Assembly: GCA_009746045.1 (NCBI GenBank)
Contig: RPFO01000960.1
Location: forward strand, 1 to 56,078
DNA length: 56,078 nucleotides
Direction: 5' to 3'
DNA from: Mesostigma viride
Lineage: Eukaryota; Streptophyta; Mesostigmatophyceae; Mesostigmatales; Mesostigmataceae
How positions within the stretch are numbered: position 1 is the first letter of the stretch; each line of letters begins with the position of its first letter. Both the position numbers and the translations under genes were made by a program. Below, piece by piece: positions 1 to 9,403 of this stretch. Below the pieces are notes generated by a model. That model was not told the origin of the DNA. It made no database searches and was given only the letters and a program-made list of their open reading frames with translations.

Positions 1-29
1 ACGATAATTCATTGAGGCGTCTAAGCGCG

Positions 30-221
30 TCACCTCAACATCATAACCGGGACGTACAGACTGATGAGCAGAGAAAACAGCCAAAACGGCATAAGGGTTT
101 GACTGGGACCCAGTCCAAACTTGATGGGGCTTCCGTTAGCTTCGAACATGCATCGAGGCTTGGACTTTATGAGGATGTATGAAACAATGATGTAGGTGGG
201 AATGGCGTGCAATAACAGCAT
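30..221 (-). CDS. small two-helix membrane protein, unknown
   Basis: A 63-residue reading frame starts with ATG at 221 and ends at the stop near 30. Two hydrophobic stretches are visible, one near the N-terminus (AIPTYIIVSYILI) and one near the C-terminus (FWLFSLLISLYVPVMML), separated by a short polar loop, so a two-pass membrane protein is likely. The open frame extends upstream to about 350, but that part has no ATG in a good context and looks non-coding. I do not recognise a family. Small membrane proteins of this size are common in large DNA viruses, for example in the virion inner membrane, but nothing here shows that role. Confidence 0.4.
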   Translation of the reverse strand: MLLLHAIPTYIIVSYILIKSKPRCMFEANGSPIKFGLGPSQTLMPFWLFSLLISLYVPVMMLR

Positions 222-292
222 CCTGCTACAGTATTCACGGATAATTAAAATTTGACCATAAACAAGAGCTGCCGGGCGGGATGGTGAACGAC

Positions 293-809
293 TCAGTCGG
301 CCAGCCCCGTGTATTTCATCGACCGGGGGCTGCGATTGCACCGGTGGCATCCGGAGAAGCAGTACTGCACCCCCTGCAGACCCATGGCCAGGGACACCGC
401 CACAGCGTGGTACTCGGACCGCTCAGACATGCGGGACAGCTCTCTGCAGTCCATCCCATTTAACAGGTCTCCGAACGCGCGCCATGTCATCTGGCTGTAC
501 TCCCCCATCTCTGGAGCGCCCACCAGGCTGTCTGAAAGGGGGGTGGGTCGGTGTCGTCGGGCTCGGTGAGTGCGGACGCAATCACGTTCCTGTTTGTGTC
601 ATTGTGGACCCTGGTTACGGGGGGGTCCCCCGCTTCTTTCTCTTGCGGATGATGGAGGGCAGCTGGAAGGGCCTCACACGCTTGTTGTTGCCGCACTCCC
701 CGGCGTTCAAGGCCAATTTTTCGTGGATGAATCGGTAGTCTCTCGCCGTAAACATGGCGGTTTCGGGCGAAGTCTCCATCATCACGGAGCGGATGATACA
801 GCCAGCCAT
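293..809 (-). CDS. unknown protein, frameshifted in two G runs
   Basis: Three overlapping minus-strand frames follow each other without a gap. The first starts at the ATG at 809 (MAGCIIRSVM...), runs to about 625, then continues in a second frame across the run of seven G at about 620, and in a third frame after the run of G near 540, ending at the stop at 293. Each part has ordinary codon and residue content, so I read it as one gene of about 170 residues broken by indels. The C-terminal part holds several Cys (GVQYCFSGCHRC) that could bind metal. No family recognised. The AGATCT repeat array lies directly upstream of the start. Confidence 0.4.
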
Positions 810-892
810 GGCTTCTGTGGTGTCGTGTCGTGGGAAATGCACGGGTCCACACTCATCCCTCCGATATAACGCGTTCGGAGGGTTCGGTTGTG

Positions 893-1080
893 GCGAGATC
901 TCCAGATCTGGACCTACAGAGATCTCCCAGTCAGCACAGCAAGATCTCCAGATCTGGCACTGCAGAGATCTCCCAGTCAGCAAATCGAGATCTCAAGATC
1001 TGGACCTGCAGAGATCTCCCAGTCAGCGCATAGAGATCTCCAGATATGGACCTGCAGAGATCTCCCAGTCAGCATCTCGA
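893..1080. repeat. four-copy AGATCT-rich tandem repeat
   Basis: About four copies of a 46-47 bp unit lie between 893 and 1080. Each copy has GATCTCCAGATCTGG followed by CAGAGATCTCCCAGTCAGC with a few substitutions. The unit is rich in the palindrome AGATCT. It lies in the gap between the gene starting at 809 (minus strand) and the end of the SLATT-like gene at 1156. The plus strand stays open in more than one frame across the array, as expected for a repeat whose unit has no stop, so coding is not supported. A regulatory or recombination role is possible but unproven. Confidence 0.75.
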
Positions 1081-1155
1081 TACCTAGATGTCACAACTTG
1101 CTCTCCATGATGCGGACGGGAATGGGCGCCTCGGGATCTTTGCGCACCAGCACAT

Positions 1156-1920
1156 TCACACGTTCATGAGGCTCATGAAGACTTGCCCATCCATAGACGC
1201 CCTTTCCTTTCTTTTGTCACCCTTCTTGGATACCATGTTCATATACCTTTTTACTATGTACCCAGGGATGGCCGGCCCGCGCGACACCATATTGTCGAGC
1301 GTGAGCCTGCATATTTGGATGAACTCAAACGGGTTCTGCCTGTGCCCCCTTGGTTTGGTAAGCTCCGAGTCGATCTCTCTGAAGAACGCGGCAAATTTGT
1401 GAGCCGCTTGCTTGTGGCGCTCCGCGCGCTTGGAAAACTGCATGAAGTTTTGCACGCTCGTGAGCGCGGACACCGTCATGCTCACGATCCCGATCGCCAA
1501 TGCCATAGTGGGGGTGTTGCAATCGTTCAGTTTGGATAGAGAGCTCGTTCCAGCCACGGTTGATAGGATGATGGCTGGGATGCCGATCGCGTGAAACCAT
1601 ATGGTGTTGTGAGATGCCGCCATTTCGTGCATGTTGCGGAACCCCACGCCCTTTTGCCCCCACCCGTACACTAGCTCCTCCATGTCACGCGTCCAAAAGT
1701 GCTCTTTAGCAGATTGGTCAGAGGAACTGCTGCTGCTGTCGTCGCGGATTATGTACTTGTATATGTTCACGTCGTGGGCGTTTTGCAGGTTGAATGTGGG
1801 TTTTAGCATGTCATACTTGGGAGACGCGGCTGGAGTTGCCTCCGTGTCAATGTTGTCTTTCGCCGCATTCAAAGAGGCCAGATGAGACGACAATGGATGT
1901 GTTTCGAGTCTATTGGCCAT
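1156..1920 (-). CDS. SLATT/DUF4231-like two-TM protein
   Basis: A 254-residue protein starts at ATG 1920. Residues 1-100 are polar, with a Ser run. Two hydrophobic helices follow at about 107-127 (FHAIGIPAIILSTVAGT) and 135-160. After them comes a charged helix pattern, SKRAERHKQAAHKFAAFFRE, then IDSELTKPR. This arrangement of two helices followed by a K/R/E-rich helix and an E-L-x-x-P/R segment is the pattern of the SLATT/DUF4231 family. In bacteria SLATT proteins are predicted membrane effectors in nucleotide-signalling defence systems; giant viruses also carry them with unknown role. The gene follows the adenosyltransferase on the same strand with a 21 bp gap. Confidence 0.65.
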   Translation of the reverse strand: MANRLETHPLSSHLASLNAAKDNIDTEATPAASPKYDMLKPTFNLQNAHDVNIYKYIIRDDSSSSSSDQSAKEHFWTRDMEELVYGWGQKGVGFRNMHEMAASHNTIWFHAIGIPAIILSTVAGTSSLSKLNDCNTPTMALAIGIVSMTVSALTSVQNFMQFSKRAERHKQAAHKFAAFFREIDSELTKPRGHRQNPFEFIQICRLTLDNMVSRGPAIPGYIVKRYMNMVSKKGDKRKERASMDGQVFMSLMNV

Positions 1921-1941
1921 GTATGAATCAAATAATAGATA

Positions 1942-2590
1942 TTAAACAACATTCATCCTTTTGGAATAAACTACTGGCTGTTTGTCTTGATACGCCCGCG
2001 CCGCCACGAAGAAGAAGTCGGACAGACGGTTCATAAAGACTAGCAGGCCATTGTCCGCTCGTCCGCATGCCACGACATCTCGTTCTGCCCTCCGGCACAC
2101 GGTTCTGCACACGTGCAGCTGGGATGACAGCATACCGTTCCCCCCAGGAAGCACAAAGTTCCTCAGCACTGGCAGATTCTGGTCGTAACTGTCGATGCGA
2201 GATTCCAAGATCTGAACCGCCTCGTCAGCACAAGTGAACTTAAGCAGGGGATCTGATATTGGGATGGGTGATGTCACAGGTGTGACTGTGTCTGGGATCT
2301 GCTTGTCCACATCACCAGATCTCTGTTCTGCCTTGTCACCAGATCTCTCCACAGGTGCAGCCAGAGATGTGCCTGCATCCAAGATCCTGCACTGGAGGTA
2401 TTGCAAGAGATCCACGAGTTCTGACGACCGTGGACCCGAGATCCGCCTGACTCACCGCCACTCCGACGGATGAATTGAGCTCATCCAAAGCCCCCAGGGC
2501 AGCAAAGAGAGAGTCGCTTTTCGGGAGCTTCGCACCACCTCCTATGGCGGACGTGAGCCCCGTGTCCCCGGTTTTCGTGTATATCCGCAT
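1942..2590 (-). CDS. cob(I)alamin adenosyltransferase (PduO type), frameshifted
   Basis: The ATG at 2590 starts MRIYTKTGDTGLTS, followed by GALDELNSSVG, which is the ATP-binding N-terminus of PduO/MMAB-type corrinoid adenosyltransferases. In a second frame, from about 2440 down to the stop at 1942, come RNFVLPGG, a Cys-Arg-Arg-Ala-Glu-Arg motif and MNRLSDFFFVAARA, the conserved C-terminal half of the family. The two halves join if one base is added or removed near 2430-2445, so I read one gene of about 215 residues. The enzyme transfers the adenosyl group of ATP to cob(I)alamin, giving adenosylcobalamin. Between the halves there is an extra 35-residue insertion (about 2220-2350) that I do not know from the family and that holds two 12 bp direct repeats. 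The product is the cofactor for the class II reductase at 14.5-19.2 kb. Confidence 0.85.
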
Positions 2591-2704
2591 GATAACACGT
2601 GCTGAGAACTTGTGCGACCAGTAATCGCACGGATGCGACCTTCCCCGCTTCTCTGGAGCGCCTGATTCGCAAACGGGGTAGCTTTTTTGGGTGCTTGCGA
2701 GTAA

Positions 2705-4123
2705 ATGACCACGTCAGCGCCCAGAGAGAAGTGGCAGCGTCCGGGCTTTTCCAGAGCCACCAACTGGGTGGTGCAAATGGAGCTGATTGTGGACAAGGAT
2801 GAGGAGTACACCCACTTGTTTTTGGATGGATTCAGGGGGGGGAAGATGTTTGTGGACCGGGAGGACCTGTTGGACTTTTACAAAAGAGTGGCCTATGATG
2901 GCATGAGGAACACTCCCAACTTCATTGTCGAGCAAAAGCCAAAAACTGGCATCTTTCCTCTCTTTTTCGACCTGGATTGCGTGGATTCAAGGGATCTCGG
3001 GGATGATGTCGTAAAGGTGTGGCTTCCTCTCATGCAAAGTGTGATGGGGGAGTGTCTGCCCTCTTCCACAGATACATCCATGGTGATATGCAGGGCTCCC
3101 TTGAAGAAGACCAGCACTGGAGCCTTCAAGACCGGTTTCCACGTGCACTTCCCGTCCGTGCCAATGGACGTCTTCAACGCGATCCTGCTGCGTTCCATCA
3201 TCGTGGAGAAACTGCACACCGAGTTGGGGCCCAGGCCGGAAAACAACACGTGGACGGAGGTGGTCGACCCGTCAGTCCTCCTGGACAACGGCCTGCGCAT
3301 GTTGTGGAGCTGGAAATGCGTGAGGTGTCCCGACTGCTGCAAGGCGGCGAGGGCTCTCGAGAAGGAGCACGGGCCGTGCAAGAGACAGTGGGGGGAAGAG
3401 GAGTACTGCAGGTGCGATCTGTGTTGGGCCAAGAAGAACAGGGTGTGCCCGAACGGGTCCTGTCGCTACGGGAAGGTGCACGAGAGTCGCTCGTACCAAC
3501 CGTGGGGGGAGATGGACGCCAACGGAGTGGTCACGCACGAGTACACACCCGACGAGATCAGGAAGGATCCGGTGAAGTTCCTGCAAATGACTTCTGTGCG
3601 CGCCTTCGACGGCGCCGACCCCGCGATCATCGTGAGCGTGGCCATGCCGGCATGGTACGACGAGGACAACTGCGTCACCTCGTCGGAGATGAAGACAAAG
3701 AGGCGCAAGAAGTTTAAGAAGCTGAAGACCGAGGGCGCCGAGAAGGAGGCGGTACGCTTTGGGCTGCATAGTGACGAGGGGGTGCCGTCCTCGTCCCCAC
3801 TATACGCGGCTGTGGAGAAGGCGGTACGTTCCATGGCCCCCACGGGAGTGTCCAGGGTGTATCAGCGGGGGCAAGGGGTGCACGCCGTGTACTCTGCGTG
3901 GACCCATCACAGGGAGTGTCTGAACGTGGGTAGGGAGCACGCGAGCAACAACGTCTGGTTCTCGATCTCTTTCCAAGGCATCTCACAGCGGTGTTTCGAC
4001 GACGGGTGCGCGGGGTACGCGTCTGACCCCGCGCCTATCCCCGAGTCCGCGCACCGAGTGCTGTTCCTCCCGCGCTGGACGTGGCGGAGGCGCAAAGCAA
4101 TCAGACAATGGTGTCGGCGTTAA
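2705..4123 (+). CDS. archaeo-eukaryotic type DNA primase
   Basis: A 472-residue protein. At residues 83-93 a hydrophobic strand ends in FFDLDCVD, the Asp-x-Asp metal-binding motif of the archaeo-eukaryotic primase fold. A Cys-rich region follows at about 203-258 (CVRCPDCC, CRCDLC), and the C-terminus has REC...H.SNNVWFSI...QRCFDDGC, the zinc-binding pattern seen in herpesvirus and giant-virus primases. It would make primers for viral DNA replication. There is no helicase domain in this frame, so the helicase is either a separate gene or absent. Start: ATG 2705 is the first; ATG 2777 (MELIVDKDEEY) is also possible because the first 24 residues look unlike a domain. It is divergent from the adenosyltransferase. 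Confidence 0.7.
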   Translation: MTTSAPREKWQRPGFSRATNWVVQMELIVDKDEEYTHLFLDGFRGGKMFVDREDLLDFYKRVAYDGMRNTPNFIVEQKPKTGIFPLFFDLDCVDSRDLGDDVVKVWLPLMQSVMGECLPSSTDTSMVICRAPLKKTSTGAFKTGFHVHFPSVPMDVFNAILLRSIIVEKLHTELGPRPENNTWTEVVDPSVLLDNGLRMLWSWKCVRCPDCCKAARALEKEHGPCKRQWGEEEYCRCDLCWAKKNRVCPNGSCRYGKVHESRSYQPWGEMDANGVVTHEYTPDEIRKDPVKFLQMTSVRAFDGADPAIIVSVAMPAWYDEDNCVTSSEMKTKRRKKFKKLKTEGAEKEAVRFGLHSDEGVPSSSPLYAAVEKAVRSMAPTGVSRVYQRGQGVHAVYSAWTHHRECLNVGREHASNNVWFSISFQGISQRCFDDGCAGYASDPAPIPESAHRVLFLPRWTWRRRKAIRQWCRR

Positions 4124-4902
4124 ACCTGGCCCAGAAAATCTCAGCCCCTCGGAGGAGGTGCGCTGGGGCGTGGAAGCGGAAGTGATTACACCGCCAAACG
4201 AGTAGGGCACGTAGGGGAACATGAGGGGGCACAGACTCTCGAAATCTGTGAACAGTTCTGGCCTGCTAACGAGTGCGATGGGAACGTTGCCGTGTTTGTA
4301 TTGATCGCTGACCGTTGATGAATTGGGAATAAACAACACATTTTGACTCTTTAAGAAAGACTGGTCGCTGTTACTAGGCATGAATGCAACACAGCGCAGG
4401 AACACGTTGGACAAATAGGACGAGTGACTAGGAAAGTTCATGCCCACCACGTCCCTCGCCATCTCCATGCGCGCTTCGAAGGGGCGAGACAACTGGCTCT
4501 TGCGGGCGAATGCGAGACAGTCGTGCACCACAAACGAGGTCTTCAGCCCGTCGCGAGCCAGCACGCCCTGCAGCACTGTGCCCTTGAACAGTTTGGTCTT
4601 GAATGGCGGCATGCGCACGACGTACACCCCCTTGTCCCAGTGGATAAGAGAGCACACCGTTCGGCCGCCGCGGATGCGCACGAGAGCGAGCAGGCAGTGC
4701 ACGCCGGGCGTGAAGTCGCATATCCAATAGCCGCCCGGCCCGAGCTCCCTCACAACACCGCTAACGCTGTCCGCGTACTGCACGAAAGGTCGGGGGTGTG
4801 CGTGGTCCTGCACGCAGCCGCCACCGCCTTGAGGACGTCCCCCTCCTCGCGGCGGCTGGCTGGCCGCATCGTCCACAGCCCGAAGTGGCACGTGTCCGCC
4901 AT
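4101..4902 (-). CDS. possible capping guanylyltransferase-like protein, frameshifted
   Basis: ATG 4902 starts MADTCHFGLWTMRP in one frame; after about 4785 the reading continues in the frame of FVQYADSVSG and runs to about 4150. A final shift gives a C-terminus ending at the TGA at 4101. In the middle, LFKGTVLQGVL followed by a strand FVVHDCLAF resembles motifs III and IIIa of nucleotidyltransferases such as mRNA capping guanylyltransferases. However, I cannot find the lysine motif K-x-D-G that carries GMP; the equivalent stretch reads CDFTPGVHCLL. It may be an inactive relative or something else. A TATA signal (GTTATACGC) stands about 12 bp before ATG 4902. The 3' end overlaps the convergent primase by about 20 bp. 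Confidence 0.4.
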
Positions 4903-4962
4903 CGGTAGCGCGTATAACACCACGGTGGCATTTTTTTGGGAACGACGGAGGCGCGGACAGTG

Positions 4963-5420
4963 TTACGTGACAGTGCGCGTAATGTCGTTGATCCAATTTC
5001 GAACATTCTCGTCTCCGATTTGATGAGACAGATTCCTCATGGAAATCAATATCCTTCTCAGTTTGTCAAATTCCGCCTGTATGGCGTCACGCTCCCCTGG
5101 ACCCTGACCCCATCGCCGTAATAATTATCCCTCTGACCGGTGATGAGAAGGATCTCTCCATTTAATTTGTCGATCTGTCTCTTGTATCTGTCGTCAATTG
5201 TCAATAGATCTCTCTTCAGCCATTCCTCTCTCTCGCGCGTCCGTTTCAGTTCATCCTTATTTACTGTTAGTTCCCCTTCCAGCGCGAGTTTTTCCCTATT
5301 CAGTTGATCCTTCTCTAACGCCAACTGGCCAACGCGACTACCCAACAATTGTCTTTCCTCGGTCAAACGTCGTATCTCCGCGTCCTTCTGCGCGCCTGTG
5401 ACAGTGGCCTCGCCCAACGC
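4963..5420 (-). CDS. C-terminal part of giant coiled-coil protein
   Basis: Continues the coiled coil in two further frames. From about 5420 to 5100 the text is heptad-rich (ERQLLGSRVGQLALEKDQLN). After a run of four G near 5095 it continues in another frame (ERDAIQAEFDKLRRILISMR) to a stop at 4963. Both joins need a single-base change. Heptad character and the absence of a credible start codon at either join support reading this as the end of the same protein, which closes with a short globular-looking tail. The divergent spacing to the next minus-strand gene start (4902) is 60 bp. Confidence 0.5.
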
Positions 5421-8400
5421 ATCCTGTGCCGTGTCCCTTTCTCTTCAGGTTTCTTATTAACTCTCGTAGCCCATGCACTTCGGCTCTCGCCACCAACAAA
5501 TTTTTGTTTGCGCTGTCGAGAGCTTGTTTGGAATTTGTTATCTCTTCGTCTCTTAACGCCAGTTGTGCACCGAGATCTAACACCGATTGCTCGAGGGAGG
5601 CCTTCATTCTGTTGTACTCGGCATCGTACGCAGCCTTCGTCGCCTTCTCTTGGGCCGAGTGAACTTTTCTGATATTGGCGATCTCAGCGTCCTTTCCCGC
5701 CAGTTCCCCCACCTTCTTATCCAGTTCGGCACGGGCGGCGTCGACAACCTTTTGGTATTTGTCATTCAGCTGTTGTTCTTTGACCGCATGTTCCTGCACA
5801 AGTGTGGACACGCGGCCCTCGAGAACATTCTTATCTTGTTGCGCCTGAACGAGGGACGCCTCCTTGCTCTTCACCTCCCTGTCGAGCCGGTCCTTATCCT
5901 GTGTCGCCTGGTCGAGCAGGCCCTGCGTGGCTGCCTCCTTCGCCTGTAATGCGGCATAGCCCTCCATCCATGCCCGGAGGGTTGTTGTAAGGTTAGCTAT
6001 CTCGTTCTCCTTCTCGCCCACCGTTTTCTTGGCCGCGTCAAGATCCAAGTGCAGCTGCTTGTTATTAGCCATCTGTGTTTGCAACTGACCCTCCTTGTCC
6101 CTCAGCGCTTGTGCACCGGAGCTGACCTGATCCTGGAGAATCGAGATTCGCGTGTTTTGAGCCGATTCGACACCTTTCAAACGGGTGATCTCGTCCGCCG
6201 CCCTCACGCCCTCTTGTTCGAGTTGCTTGACCCGTGCTTGGGAATCTCTCAATTGCAATTGTGCCGCACTCAACTGATCTCCCAAGATCTGATTGGCTTG
6301 TCTCAGGCTGTCGACCTCGCCCGCGCGGGCCCTGGCGACCTCATCCAGTCTCTCCACCTCACCCTGTGCTTTGTCGAGTTCGCCTTTCAGTTGAGTGACA
6401 ATGATGACCGCGTTTGCGATCTCCGCATTCTTCGCGTCCAACTGACTGTTCAAGACCGCTAATGAAGCGGCCGCTTGTGCGCGTTCGCCATCGATGGTCT
6501 GCTGTGCCAATACCAACAGGGCATTGAGTTGATTGATTCGCACGTCGCGAGCATTTATCTCGGCATCCTTGCGAGCGATCGCCGCGTCATGGCCCGCTAT
6601 AACCGTTTGTGCCGCCTTCAACTCGGTAGTCAATTTGGCGGCGGCGGCTTGTGACGTTTTCAACTCGCCGCGCGCCTTTTCCAGTTCTACGCGGACTTCG
6701 TCAACGACTTTCCGACCAACTGCCAAGGTAGCCTCGAGATACTCCACATTTTTTTGTTTTTGTCTGGCAGACTCTTGTGCAGTCTCGGCCTCTTCACTCT
6801 TTGTTTTCAAATCCTCGTTCAAACTCTCGATGGTGTCGCCATCTGTTTGGATTTGTTTCTCCAGTTGGGCAATGTTCTTCTTCAGACCCTTGTTACTCTT
6901 GTTGGCTTTTTGCAGCATATCTCCAAGTTTCCTGAGTGACTCTTTCCGTTTCTCGACGGCCTTATTAGCATCTTGCATTTTGTTAACAGCGACCGCCAAC
7001 TCGGCTGCGGTTTGGGCCGCTTTCTCGAATGCAGTTTCTGCGGCTCGATTAGCGTCTGTCAGTTTGTTCCCAAGTTCCGCGAGTTCATCTCTCTGTTTCT
7101 TGATGGCCTTTTCACCAGCGTCCACCTTCTCCTGAAGCCCCTTGTTCACGATCTCTTTAGCCTGTATATCCCGCTGCAGACCGTCCGCCTTGTCGGCAGC
7201 GCCCTTTGCCTTGTTGCGCAGGTCGTCTGCCTCTTTCACAAGCCTTTCCTTCTCTTTATTCGCATCGTCCACCTCCTTCTGTTTGTCTTTCACGGCTTTC
7301 TCGTTCTCCTTCTCCTTGACAGCGGCCTCTGCGATCTTCGTGTTCAAGGAAGACACCTCGGCCTTCGAATCAGCCAACTGAGTGTCTTTCGCAGCGACCT
7401 CCGCCTCTTTTTTCCTCAAACCCGCTTGCACGTTCGCCAGCTCACCCCGCGCCGTGTCGAGCTTTGTCTGCGCCGTTTTCAGCTTCTCCTCCGTCCTCTT
7501 GGCCTCCCCCTCCTTACGTCTCACTTCACCCTCCAGCGTCTGCTCGCGTTCCTTCCCCGCTTTGATCTGCCCTTTCAGCTCCTCCGCCTTCGTATTCTGC
7601 GCCTTGAGCTCCTCTGCAGTTTTAGTACTCTCTTCTTTCTGTTGCTCCAACTCCGTCTCTTGTTTTTTCAGCTTGGCCTCCGCTTCCGTGTTGAGGCGCC
7701 TCTGCTCGTTGAGATTGGCCTGGGCATTTGCCAATTCTTTCTCTTTGGCATCCCTGGCCTTGTGGGCACTGTCCAATTCGGTCTCCTTGGTGCGCAATTG
7801 CGAGGTAAGGCCGGCGCTCTCCTCCTCCGCCCTCTTCTGTCCCGCTTGCGCCGATTTAAGCTCATCGTTCAATGCCTTCTGCTCGTTCTTGAGTGCGGCG
7901 ACGGCTTGCTCGGCGGCCCTCAGATTACCTTTGGCGCCTTCCAGCTCCTTTGCGTTTTTTTCAAGCTCTGCCTCGTACGCGTCATGCACGCGTTCCAGCT
8001 CTGCAGCCAATTCTTCCGCCGCATCCTGCGCGTCCTTGGCTTGTTGCTTTACTATATCCAACTGCTTCTTCACAGCATCGACATCGCGTTCTTTCTCTGC
8101 CAGCAGCCTTTTGTTGGTGTCCCGGGCTTGCCTAGCCGCGTTTTCGACGGCAAAAAGTTGATCCATCAACTCGTCCAGTTCTTTTGCGGAGGCCTCTTTC
8201 GTCTCTTCCAGTTCTTTTGCGGAGGCCTGTTTTATCTCTTCCATCTTACTCTTGATTGCCTTTGCTTCCGTTTCAAACTGTTCCGCCTGCTCCACCCCCT
8301 TCGCAGTGGCTTTCTGCAACTCCTCCTCCGCCTCTCTGAGTTTCACTTCACTCGCCTGCTTCTCCTCCGTTGCCTTATCCAGCTGGGCATTTTTTTCACG

Positions 8401-9324
8401 CAGGGCCTCTTGCAACTCGGCCTCCTTCGCGTCATGCAGTGCCGAGGTCTTTTCCAGCTCTTTCACTCTTTTCAATTCCCTTTGCAACACCGCCTCTTGC
8501 GCCTGCAACTCCGACTTCAATTGCTTCTCCATGTCTGCAGAACGCGCCTTCTCTGCAGCGGTCTCCCCCTCCGCCTTCTTCTGTCCCGCTTGCGCCGCTT
8601 TAAGCTGACCGTTCAATTCTGTCTGTGCGGCCTTTAGTGCGGCAACAGATTTCTCAGCGCCGCTCACCCTGTCTTTGGCTTTCTTCAGCTCCGCCTCGTA
8701 CGCGGAGGTCACGCTGTCCAGCTCTGCAGCCAATTTTTCAGCTGCGTCCTGCGCGGCTTCGGCTTGTTTCTTCAATAGCGCCGACTCCGCCCTCTTGGCA
8801 GCAACCTCGCGCTCTTTCTCTGCTAGCACCCTTTTGTGGGCGTCCCAGGCCGTCTTACCCGCCGCTCGGGCTTCATCGATTTGATCTTTCAACTCGTCCA
8901 GTTCTGTTTCTGCATCCGTTAGTTTCTTGTCGGTGGCCTCCTTCGCCTTTTTTGCCTCGTCCAACTGCCTATTTTTATCACCAAGGGCCGTACGCAACCT
9001 GGCCTCCTCCGCGTCGTGCATTCCCGCGGTGTTTTCCAGCTCTCGCACTCTTTCCAATTCCCTTCGCAACTCCTTCTCCTTGACGTCCAACTCCGACTGC
9101 AATCGCTTCTCCGTCGCAGCAGAACGCGTCTTCTCGGCGGCGGCCTCCTCCTCCGCCCTCTTCTGTCCCGCCAAAGCGTCTTGCAGCTGTCCCGCCAGCC
9201 TCCTCTGCTCGGCTGTCAATGTCCGCACCGATTCCTCGGCGGCGGCTAGCTCGGACCTCGCACTCTTCAACTCCTCCGCGTGCTTTACGCGGTCCGCATC
9301 AGCCGCGGCACGGGCTTTGTCCAA
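5338..9324 (-). CDS. giant coiled-coil protein, central segment
   Basis: A 1,328-residue open segment made almost entirely of heptad-like sequence rich in Ala, Glu, Lys, Leu and Gln, with near-repeats such as AQAGQKKAEGE and AQAGQKRAEEE and long runs without Pro. It lacks an ATG near its upstream edge (the first start-like codon is TTG), and the frame remains open upstream to about 9400, where the previous segment ends. I therefore read it as the middle of one protein with the segments at 9404-11449 and 11404-12695. A long parallel coiled coil of this kind would be a structural or tethering protein, in the virion or the infected cell; the sequence does not show which. The opposite strand also has long open frames, but these are Leu/Phe/Ser-rich shadows. 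Confidence 0.7.
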   Translation of the reverse strand: MDKARAAADADRVKHAEELKSARSELAAAEESVRTLTAEQRRLAGQLQDALAGQKRAEEEAAAEKTRSAATEKRLQSELDVKEKELRRELERVRELENTAGMHDAEEARLRTALGDKNRQLDEAKKAKEATDKKLTDAETELDELKDQIDEARAAGKTAWDAHKRVLAEKEREVAAKRAESALLKKQAEAAQDAAEKLAAELDSVTSAYEAELKKAKDRVSGAEKSVAALKAAQTELNGQLKAAQAGQKKAEGETAAEKARSADMEKQLKSELQAQEAVLQRELKRVKELEKTSALHDAKEAELQEALREKNAQLDKATEEKQASEVKLREAEEELQKATAKGVEQAEQFETEAKAIKSKMEEIKQASAKELEETKEASAKELDELMDQLFAVENAARQARDTNKRLLAEKERDVDAVKKQLDIVKQQAKDAQDAAEELAAELERVHDAYEAELEKNAKELEGAKGNLRAAEQAVAALKNEQKALNDELKSAQAGQKRAEEESAGLTSQLRTKETELDSAHKARDAKEKELANAQANLNEQRRLNTEAEAKLKKQETELEQQKEESTKTAEELKAQNTKAEELKGQIKAGKEREQTLEGEVRRKEGEAKRTEEKLKTAQTKLDTARGELANVQAGLRKKEAEVAAKDTQLADSKAEVSSLNTKIAEAAVKEKENEKAVKDKQKEVDDANKEKERLVKEADDLRNKAKGAADKADGLQRDIQAKEIVNKGLQEKVDAGEKAIKKQRDELAELGNKLTDANRAAETAFEKAAQTAAELAVAVNKMQDANKAVEKRKESLRKLGDMLQKANKSNKGLKKNIAQLEKQIQTDGDTIESLNEDLKTKSEEAETAQESARQKQKNVEYLEATLAVGRKVVDEVRVELEKARGELKTSQAAAAKLTTELKAAQTVIAGHDAAIARKDAEINARDVRINQLNALLVLAQQTIDGERAQAAASLAVLNSQLDAKNAEIANAVIIVTQLKGELDKAQGEVERLDEVARARAGEVDSLRQANQILGDQLSAAQLQLRDSQARVKQLEQEGVRAADEITRLKGVESAQNTRISILQDQVSSGAQALRDKEGQLQTQMANNKQLHLDLDAAKKTVGEKENEIANLTTTLRAWMEGYAALQAKEAATQGLLDQATQDKDRLDREVKSKEASLVQAQQDKNVLEGRVSTLVQEHAVKEQQLNDKYQKVVDAARAELDKKVGELAGKDAEIANIRKVHSAQEKATKAAYDAEYNRMKASLEQSVLDLGAQLALRDEEITNSKQALDSANKNLLVARAEVHGLRELIRNLKRKGHGTGCVGRGHCHRRAEGRGDTTFDRGKTIVG

Positions 9325-9403
9325 CTCCTTTACAAGTCTATCCGCCTCCTGTTTCGCGGCGCCGCGCGTGCGTAATTCACTGCCAATGCCCTTTGCGCCT
9401 TTG

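Noticed and set aside
6973-8637. Plus-strand open frame of 554 codons, Leu/Arg-rich
   Set aside because: Antisense shadow of the coiled-coil gene; biased composition mirrors Glu/Lys/Gln codons of the minus strand.
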